Positions 58,261 to 64,000 of a DNA stretch of 64,000 nt are shown one piece after another (the stretch's first letter is position 1; every line of letters starts with the position of its first letter). The DNA lies in contig NZ_JACJPI010000041.1 of NCBI RefSeq assembly GCF_014695975.1, positions 1-64,000 of the forward strand. Reading direction: 5' to 3'. The notes under the pieces are model-generated. The model saw nothing but the letters and a program-made list of their open reading frames with translations, had not been told where the DNA came from and did not search any database. A program made the position numbers and the translations under genes. This stretch comes from Leptolyngbya sp. FACHB-321 (GTDB taxonomy: Bacteria > Cyanobacteriota > Cyanobacteriia > Leptolyngbyales > Leptolyngbyaceae).

Positions 58261-58887
58261 GGCGCTTACTTCCACAAAGGGACGGTTGCAGTGCTGACAG
58301 AGCTGCGTTGAGAGGGACTGAAAGCCGAAGCAGCGCAACTGCAAGCAGTTTTCAGTGAAGTACAGTCGCCGAAGCCAGCACGTTACTTGATAGACGCTGA
58401 CTCGGAATGCTGCCCACAGTCAGATTCTACAGACATCCAAACACAGACGTGTACTTTGACCCAGAGAGCCATTAAAGAAGGGCAGAAGCGAGGACACGAG
58501 CGCATTGAAATTATTGTCGCGTCGCTGAATGACTACCCAGACAACCTGAAGTGTTTACAGCCTTTAGTAGCAGCGGCTGAGGCTGGAGTAAGGAAAGAAC
58601 AGGTGAGTAGTGAAATCGAGGGTAAAGCCCCGTTTCAAACTGAAGTTTATGAAAGCCCAGACGCAACGTTAGACCTGCTGAACCTCAAAGGCAACTCTGA
58701 TAATCGACTCATTCTGATCAGCAACGGAAAAGGGGTAGGGACTCAACAAATGGTGCACCATGCTGAGAGCTTGGGAGTGAAGGTCATTGGGTACAACCCA
58801 GAGACAAAGAAGTATATTGGTGCGCCCTCACTAGCAGTACCTACGCCTACGAAGTCGGCTAAGGTCGCTAAAGACTCCGCACGTTAA
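58261..58887 (+). CDS. Hypothetical protein in the same frame as the previous gene
   Basis: The track gives TTG 58387. Coding-like sequence continues upstream in the same frame to the previous TAG (GAYFHKGTVAVLTELR, TGA, EGLKAEAAQLQAVFSEVQSP), so one or two stops may interrupt a longer ancestral gene. The C-terminal half has an alpha/beta flavour: LNLKGNSDNRLILISNGKGV, GTQQMVHHAESLGVKVIGYN. This resembles the nucleotide-binding strand-loop of SLOG/A1S_2505-like proteins, of which the 502-aa protein upstream carries a copy (weak inference). The actual start is uncertain. Confidence 0.5.
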
Positions 58888-58952
58888 GCCTTAACCTCAA
58901 CTCCTCCCCTCACTTTGCTCATGAGGCAGGCAGAATCTCTCAAAACACTGCC

Positions 58953-59540
58953 ATGCCTGCACTCACCCTTAGAAACTGCAACACAGACATACGGCTGGTA
59001 CAAGCACTGGAGACGGCTAAGAAAACGTTAGCCGAACTCATTTACACACCCGGTCTTGCTAATGCCGTACTCGAAGCCAACGGTATGGCGGCGAGGCAAA
59101 TTCTTGAGGTGACGCCTGACCTGGAAGGCACTACCGTCAACATTGCGTTCTACGCCTACGACGACAGCCGTCACTGCAAGACTGTTCCTTGTGAGGCGTT
59201 CTTAGAACCCTTCCGACTGCGACGCGCCTTGCGTAGCGGTGCCTACAAGCTAGCTTCCATTAATCCACAGCAGGCAGACCAACTCACGGCGATCGCTAGG
59301 TGGTTGCCGCTTGCTCCTGAAGCAACCATTACAGCGGTTTACGAGAACAAGCATCGACCGGCACACTTAGTTGTCTGTGAACCAACAGCGGACGGACAGA
59401 CGCATTACCGCTGTACATGCCCTGACGCTCAAGCACAATTAGCGGTGCTGCCAACCCACCCAGCACTCTGGAAGGCTATGGGTCAACAACCGCTCTGCAA
59501 GCACCGACTCCGGCACGAGCGGCAGCAAACGCAAAGGTGA
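58953..59540 (+). CDS. Hypothetical protein with a C-terminal SWIM-type zinc finger
   Basis: 195 aa from ATG 58953 (no Shine-Dalgarno; C/T-rich leader). The C-terminus has CTC-x21-CKH (YRCTCPDAQAQL...PLCKHRLRH), the CxC...CxH pattern of SWIM domains, which bind DNA or proteins. The first ~110 residues (TAKKTLAELIYTPGLANAVL, EVTPDLEGTTVNIAFYAYDD) are of unknown family. Probably a nucleic-acid-associated backbone protein. Confidence 0.75.
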   Translation: MPALTLRNCNTDIRLVQALETAKKTLAELIYTPGLANAVLEANGMAARQILEVTPDLEGTTVNIAFYAYDDSRHCKTVPCEAFLEPFRLRRALRSGAYKLASINPQQADQLTAIARWLPLAPEATITAVYENKHRPAHLVVCEPTADGQTHYRCTCPDAQAQLAVLPTHPALWKAMGQQPLCKHRLRHERQQTQR

Positions 59541-59615
59541 GGAGGAACGCTCTCTTCTTCCTCCTTCGCCCCTCCTCGCTTTGGCGCAGCACGTAAACGC
59601 TCGCCCAAAAGTCTC

Positions 59616-60272
59616 ATGCCAAAACAGAAAACAGACAAACCAGGCAAAGTCTCAGAAACAACCACAGACATGACAGCACCTCTAGCAGCCCTGACAGCCG
59701 TGAGCAACGATTCTAAACCAGTGTCACTTTATGACGCTGAAACAGCCATGGTGCTACTGGAAGACGCCTTAGCACAAGCAGCAGAGGACAACGCTAGCGT
59801 TACAGAAGAGCAGTTAGAAACGGCTGCTAACGCCTTTTTGGAAGCCACAAATGCTGCCAAAGACGCTGTTGAACGCTATTGCTGGCTGATCTTCAATCGG
59901 CTGGCTCGTAGTGACGAACGCAAAGCCCAGGCGAAAGTCTGGGAGTCAAAGGCTAAAGACCTGAAGACGATCGCCCAACAGGACGAGTCCCTGGCAGTAC
60001 GGCTGAAGCAAAAGCTTTTAGCCTTCCTTGATCGACGCGAAATCGCAAAGCTGGAAACCACAACGTTCAAGCTCAGTGCCCGTAACAACGGTGGCAAGCA
60101 GCCACTGGCTGTTGACGAGGACTACCCGATTCAGGACATCGCGCAATTCTACCCCAACTTGCTGAGGTTAGAAGTCGATAAAGACGCAGTCAGAGAGTTC
60201 TTGGAGAACGGTGGCGAACTCCCGTTTGCTCGCCTCGAAGAACGGGGACGCAGCTTAGTCATCAAGCCGTAA
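59616..60272 (+). CDS. Siphovirus Gp157-like protein
   Basis: 218 aa. A long helical/coiled-coil middle (AANAFLEATNAAKDAVERYC ... KVWESKAKDLKTIAQQDESL) and the family's C-terminal beta part: KLETTTFKLSARNNGGKQPL, then LRLEVDKDAVREFLENGGEL and ARLEERGRSLVIKP. Gp157-family proteins occur in phages and plasmids, have been linked to phage resistance, and often sit next to recombination genes. The N-terminal ~45 residues are disordered. No Shine-Dalgarno sequence (CAAAAGTCTCATG). Confidence 0.82.
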   Translation: MPKQKTDKPGKVSETTTDMTAPLAALTAVSNDSKPVSLYDAETAMVLLEDALAQAAEDNASVTEEQLETAANAFLEATNAAKDAVERYCWLIFNRLARSDERKAQAKVWESKAKDLKTIAQQDESLAVRLKQKLLAFLDRREIAKLETTTFKLSARNNGGKQPLAVDEDYPIQDIAQFYPNLLRLEVDKDAVREFLENGGELPFARLEERGRSLVIKP

Positions 60273-60296
60273 AGCTGGTTTCCTTAAAGGTCGAAA

Positions 60297-60319
60297 GGGC
60301 AGTTGAGCAAAAACTGCCC
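60297..60319 (+). terminator. Hairpin at the end of the Gp157-like gene
   Basis: GGGCAGTT-N7-AACTGCCC, perfect 8-bp stem with an A-rich loop and no T-run. It borders phased array 5, whose first CCC is the end of this stem. Confidence 0.5.
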
Positions 60320-60452
60320 ACAAAGGACCCAAAGTGTCCTGTTTTGCACCAGCTTTGACCCAAAAAAGCCCGAATTGTCCTAGTTCAACCCATGAAAGAC
60401 CAGATTGGGACAGTTTAGACCCAACGTGGCTAAAAGCAGCCCAATCAAGCCC
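60317..60452 (-). repeat. 10-bp phased GGG array 5 (G on minus strand)
   Basis: About 14 positions at 10-bp spacing from 60317 to 60452: CCC at eight, CC at four, single C at two. The least regular of the five but in the same register throughout. It ends 81 bp before the ATG at 60533. Confidence 0.8.
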
Positions 60453-60473
60453 AATTGCCTATCGACCACCCTC

Positions 60474-60508
60474 TTCCCCTCTCACCCCTCCTGACCAGCA
60501 AGGGGGAA
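60474..60508 (+). promoter_or_regulatory. Leader hairpin with TCCTGACCAG apex
   Basis: TTCCCC...CCCCTCCTGACCAGCAAGGGG...GGGGAA. The stem can form with the inner (CCCCT/AGGGG) or outer (TTCCCC/GGGGAA) arms. 25 bp before the ATG at 60533. Confidence 0.5.
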
Positions 60509-60532
60509 CTTCATTCTTCAAACCTTCTTCCC

Positions 60533-61681
60533 ATGGCTAAAGTAAACTCTAAGACTGCGGCAAGCAAAACAACCCCAGTAACCGCAGCAACCGGTAAACA
60601 AGCAAAGTTGCCAGTGACATCCTTTCCATGTGGCAACCTGTCGCTTTTAAGTCTTCTGACCCGACCTTATACACGAGCAGGTTCAGCGCTCATTGGTCTG
60701 GAGGAACTCAGTCCCGACGAACAAACAATGTTTCTCAAGTTTCTTGAGTTCGCAGGCAAGCCACTGCAACCCCTCGACCTGACGAAAATTCTTCGTGTTT
60801 CGGTCGAATCCGATGCTGAGACGGGTGTACTGGCGCTGAAAAAGATCTCCTCCTTTTCAGTTGCGAAAGACGGAGACAAAATGGTGCTGACTCTCGGTGC
60901 AAACAACTGGGAGATCAAGCAGAAGAACACTGAAGCCGGTGCTGTGTTTCAAGTCGGCAAGCTGACCTCACCCTTGAGCTGCAACAGCCCGAAAGACAAC
61001 GAGTCTGTTGCTGCTTGGTTTAACTGGCGAGTCAAAGACACGACGGTTGGACAGGTCTACGAGTGGTCAGACTCTAAAGTCTGGTTACTCACCGAAGAAC
61101 ACGGCGAGGCCACAACTGTGCAAGACCTGCGCGGGGTCATGACTGATGGTGACGACCTTTTGCCACTACTGGCACTCAAACTTGTCTTACCAGAGCCGGT
61201 GTGGAAACTGGCTTACCCTGGAGGAGACGACACTCAAGAACAGCTCATGCTACCCCTGGAGTTTGACATTACTGGGGTGTCCATTAAAACGTACACGGGC
61301 GGCAGCGGTAGCGCGTCTCGCGTTGTCCATCTGAAAGGCGCGCCGTATGAAACGGTTGCAGTCAGACGGAATGCTGCAAGCACAGTAGACGCGCTAGTCA
61401 AAGCGGGAAAAACGACCTTTGGGCTCGGTACTTACAAGCTCCAGATCTTCAGCGTCGAAATTGACAGCGAAGGCAAACATTTGACAGGACACCAAATCTT
61501 GCAAGGAAAAGCCGTTACGCTTGACATTGAAGCTGAAGAAGTGGAGTACGAGGAAGAAGACGTCGAAGCAGAGTACGAAACCGATGATGAAGACGTCGAA
61601 GCAGAGTACGAAGAGGAAGAACCTGAAGAAGCGGACGAAACCGAAGAGTCTGAAGAGACCGAAGAGGAAGACGAGTACTAA
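60533..61681 (+). CDS. Hypothetical backbone protein with a very acidic C-terminal tail (382 aa)
   Basis: I start at ATG 60533 (MAKVNSKTAASKTTPVTAAT); no Shine-Dalgarno, pyrimidine-rich AAACCTTCTTCCC before it. Basic Thr/Ala/Lys-rich N-terminus, a central alpha/beta region (LSLLTRPYTRAGSALIGLEE, ISSFSVAKDGDKMVLTLGAN, AAWFNWRVKDTTVGQVYEWS, VVHLKGAPYETVAVRRNAAS), then ~50 residues almost all Glu/Asp/Tyr. The motif EDVEAEYE occurs twice (DNA repeat GAAGACGTCGAAGCAGAGTA). Such tails resemble DNA-mimic or single-strand-binding-partner tails. Family unknown. Terminator downstream. Confidence 0.7.
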   Translation: MAKVNSKTAASKTTPVTAATGKQAKLPVTSFPCGNLSLLSLLTRPYTRAGSALIGLEELSPDEQTMFLKFLEFAGKPLQPLDLTKILRVSVESDAETGVLALKKISSFSVAKDGDKMVLTLGANNWEIKQKNTEAGAVFQVGKLTSPLSCNSPKDNESVAAWFNWRVKDTTVGQVYEWSDSKVWLLTEEHGEATTVQDLRGVMTDGDDLLPLLALKLVLPEPVWKLAYPGGDDTQEQLMLPLEFDITGVSIKTYTGGSGSASRVVHLKGAPYETVAVRRNAASTVDALVKAGKTTFGLGTYKLQIFSVEIDSEGKHLTGHQILQGKAVTLDIEAEEVEYEEEDVEAEYETDDEDVEAEYEEEEPEEADETEESEETEEEDEY

Positions 61682-61726
61682 ACCGCTCTGTCCGCAGGTG
61701 TCCGTCCTCACAAGCTGAACGTAACT

Positions 61727-61762
61727 GGCTCTAGTCCTCGGATTAGAGCCTTTTTTCATGTC
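61727..61762 (+). terminator. Rho-independent terminator
   Basis: GGCTCTAGTCC-TCG-GATTAGAGCC followed by TTTTTT; closes the acidic-tail protein gene. Confidence 0.82.
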
Positions 61763-61815
61763 AACGACCGCATGAAAAAAGGGGGAGAGAGGGGCGGTCT
61801 TCCAACGAGAAAGTC

Positions 61816-64000
61816 ATGTCAGTAGTTACAACCTGTGGTTCTAAGTCCGGGGTATGGGACAGACTCCCGACCGCTTTCCCTCACCCTCAAGCTCATCGCA
61901 GGCGACTGCAAGGGCAACTTTCAGCTTTAACGCATATGCTGCAACAATTTAAACTGACCAAACCCCAGACTCAAGCTACTAAGCCAGTCGTACCAAACAC
62001 ACATCTTGACCCAGAGTGGTTGCAACGTTCCAAGACCGTGCGGCAAAAGGTGCGCGACACACTCACAGCCATTGAGACGGTCAAAGCGCTGCAAACAGGC
62101 AAACAGGAACGGACGGACACTGACGCGCAACGTCTGAGCTGTTACTGGGGCATGGGAGTGATGACGCCGTTGTTCAAAGTGCCCGTAGAACCAGCGTGGG
62201 TGAAAGACGCAGAGCAGCTGCAAGCACTACTGACCGACGAAGAGTACGCCAAGGTACGCTCGACCATTAACACGGCGTACTACACGCCCACGTACCTCAT
62301 CGACTTCATTTACCGGGTGCTGGCACGGTTTGGCGTCAGGGGCGGTAACTTCCTTGAGCTTGGTTGTGGACCCGGTTGGTTTCTCGGACTGGCTCCTCAA
62401 GCGTGGAAAGTGAAGTGGACAGGGGTTGAAACAGAACCCATAAGTGCCGCGATCGCAGCACAGCTTTACCCACAAGCTGTAGTGGTCAATCGTCCGATTG
62501 AACGGACACGGTTAGCTTTTGACTTCGATGTGGCAGTAGGGAACGTCCCTTTCAGTGAAGTGGTGCCCTACGACCCACAGAGTCAGTTGCGTTCCCTCGG
62601 TGGTGTGCATGACTATTGCCTCATGCGCGAGATCGAAGCACTCAGACGCGGCGGCCTTGGGGCAGTGTTAACGTCCATTGGTACGCTTCAGTCCAAGAAG
62701 TCGCAACCCTTTCGTGAGTGGGCAGCCCAACGGGTGAGACTCATTGCCGCGCTCAAGCTACCAATGGGTGCCTTGAGTGAGAGTTCCAACACAGACGCAA
62801 GTTCCGACCTGCTGATCTTCCAGAAGCTCCAGGAAGACGAAGAGGGTAATGCTGACGAGTGGGTGAACTTGGTGGAAAGCCCGATCGTGAATGAAGAAAC
62901 GCAAGAGCCGTTTCTCATGAATCAGTGGTTTCAGTCGCACCCAGAGCACCTGCTAGGCAAACTTGGGCGCGACAAGCTCTACGGTGCGGGACGGTTAGCG
63001 CTTGAACCAGAAGGCGATGTCGAGGCCTTACTAGCAGGTGTCTTAGAACGCCTGCCACAGCAGATCTATGAAGCACCCCGGTCACAGAAGCAGTACCAGG
63101 AACCAGACACAAAGGCGATGCCGCTCGACATGCAGGAGACTAAGCCCTTTGCCTTCGTATGGCACGAAAACGAACCGTGGCAGTGCCGGGACGGCATACT
63201 GAAGCGGGTGAAAGTCAAGGGCACAGCACGTAAGCGCTTATGGTGGCTCATCATGATCAAAGAAGCCGCCCGTAATGTTGTGCAAGTGCAATGGGAGTCT
63301 GACGACGACGAACAACTAAAAAAAGCACAGAAACGCTTAGAGCGGCTCTATGACGAGTTTACGGGTTTGAGCAACATGGGTTGGTTGCACAGTCAGGGCA
63401 ACAGTAACGTCTTTGGGAACGACCCAGACTACCCATTACTGTTAGCCTTGGAGACATGGGATCCAGACTATCCAGAACTAACTCGCAAAGCAGACATTTT
63501 CAGCAGACGCACGATTAAGCACGTGCAGTCTGTGGACAAAGTAGAGTCTGCCGCAGAAGCGCTCGTTCAAAGTAACCTCGAACAGGGACGCATTGACCTA
63601 GAGTACATGAGCCACATCTACGGCAAGCCTGTAGATGAAATTCTGGTTGAACTTCAGAAAGAAGAGCATCCACTGGTCTTCCATGACCCGGTAACGCAGC
63701 AGTGGGTGTCTGAGGACGAGTACCTCAGTGGCAACGTCCGGGAACGGCTGGAAAAGGCAGAGCTAGCAGCCCGCACGGTCCCGAACTACCTGTTCAACGT
63801 CAAAGCACTCCAGGCAGTGCAGCTAAAACCAGTGGAACCGGGCAAAATTTATGCCCGACTGGGTTCCCCATGGCTACCACCAGAGATCATTGTCGAATTC
63901 ATTCGTTACGTGCTGGAGTTGCCAGCAACCCACAAAGTAACGGTTTACAAGAACCCGCGCTCGTCCAAATGGACGGTAGAAGGCGCTGACGTAAGTAGCC
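61816..64000 (+). CDS. DarB-like N6-adenine DNA methylase/helicase, N-terminal part (runs off the right edge)
   Basis: Open from ATG 61816 to the window edge (>728 codons), so absent from the track. The segment STINTAYYTPTYLIDFIYRV precedes SAM motif I FLELGCGPGWFLG (about 179-191), and the catalytic motif is AVGNVPFSEV (N-V-P-F at 243-246; most relatives have NPPF or NPPY). The layout matches the N-terminal methylase of very large phage/plasmid proteins (such as P1 DarB) that continue into a superfamily 2 helicase. They protect incoming plasmid DNA from restriction. The later part (DLEYMSHIYGKPVDEILVEL) is also typical of them. The helicase half would lie beyond the window. Confidence 0.85.
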   Translation, partial: MSVVTTCGSKSGVWDRLPTAFPHPQAHRRRLQGQLSALTHMLQQFKLTKPQTQATKPVVPNTHLDPEWLQRSKTVRQKVRDTLTAIETVKALQTGKQERTDTDAQRLSCYWGMGVMTPLFKVPVEPAWVKDAEQLQALLTDEEYAKVRSTINTAYYTPTYLIDFIYRVLARFGVRGGNFLELGCGPGWFLGLAPQAWKVKWTGVETEPISAAIAAQLYPQAVVVNRPIERTRLAFDFDVAVGNVPFSEVVPYDPQSQLRSLGGVHDYCLMREIEALRRGGLGAVLTSIGTLQSKKSQPFREWAAQRVRLIAALKLPMGALSESSNTDASSDLLIFQKLQEDEEGNADEWVNLVESPIVNEETQEPFLMNQWFQSHPEHLLGKLGRDKLYGAGRLALEPEGDVEALLAGVLERLPQQIYEAPRSQKQYQEPDTKAMPLDMQETKPFAFVWHENEPWQCRDGILKRVKVKGTARKRLWWLIMIKEAARNVVQVQWESDDDEQLKKAQKRLERLYDEFTGLSNMGWLHSQGNSNVFGNDPDYPLLLALETWDPDYPELTRKADIFSRRTIKHVQSVDKVESAAEALVQSNLEQGRIDLEYMSHIYGKPVDEILVELQKEEHPLVFHDPVTQQWVSEDEYLSGNVRERLEKAELAARTVPNYLFNVKALQAVQLKPVEPGKIYARLGSPWLPPEIIVEFIRYVLELPATHKVTVYKNPRSSKWTVEGADVSS

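Noticed and set aside
1-64000. CRISPR array, tRNA or rRNA genes
   Set aside because: No regularly spaced 25-40 bp direct repeats with unique spacers, and no cloverleaf or rRNA sequence, were noticed on reading both strands. The periodic arrays have a 10-bp unit and no spacers.

Overview
The window looks like part of a large plasmid (or plasmid-like chromosomal region) of a cyanobacterium, probably filamentous. HIP1-type GCGATCGC octamers are scattered throughout. Several families are typical of cyanobacterial genomes: the C-terminal signature of a large WD40-repeat protein, CheB/CheR hybrids, and a secreted M23 peptidase/SpoIID fusion. A block of replication and partition genes points to a plasmid. 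Species cannot be named from the sequence.

Layout. 1-4.1 kb: the start of a CheB-CheR hybrid running off the left edge, then decayed DNA with a broken WD40 gene. 4.1-11.5 kb: an M23/SpoIID cell-wall protein, a long acidic protein with SVTE-type repeats, a short plasmid-type topoisomerase I, and three small plasmid genes. 11.5-22.4 kb: an integron-like cassette array without an integron integrase (a CALIN). It holds six attC-like sites, cassettes for MarR plus a DMT permease, a GNAT enzyme, a YdeI-like protein and an unknown protein, and a group II intron inserted exactly in one attC R'' box. Further genes (phosphatase, HxlR, amidohydrolase, NTF2-like) lie between the last two sites. 22.4-24.1 kb: a dead IS630-type element, itself split by a 253-bp MITE-like element. 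24.1-38.5 kb: a dense set of oxidoreductase and hydrolase genes (four SDRs, an NmrA-like protein, an aldo/keto reductase, an ABM monooxygenase, an SMP-30-like protein) with local one-component regulators (two AraC, MerR, MarR, HxlR). A second copy of the MITE lies here, inserted exactly at a start codon.

38.5-64 kb is the plasmid backbone: hypothetical proteins, a PD-(D/E)XK-like protein, a tyrosine recombinase, an IS200/IS605 element, an actin-type partition pair (ParM-like and a ParR-like candidate), DnaX, an exonuclease/polymerase-dead PolA-like protein, HolB (delta prime), a macro-like plus SLOG fusion, a SWIM zinc-finger protein, a Gp157-like protein, and the start of a DarB-like N6-adenine methylase that runs off the right edge.

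The most unusual feature is a set of five intergenic arrays of about 145-155 bp. In each, a G triplet (GGG, usually GGGACA) recurs every 10 bp for 14-16 turns. One array lies directly upstream of parM, one 20 bp upstream of holB, one upstream of the recombinase, one upstream of an abundant-looking acidic protein gene and one beside the IS605 element. The G-rich strand switches between the second and third arrays. They look like dispersed, helically phased centromere- or operator-like sites, plausibly read by the ParR-like protein, but the binding protein is inference. Many genes from 49 to 62 kb also lack a Shine-Dalgarno sequence and have C/T-rich leaders; three of these leaders share a hairpin containing TCCTGAC.
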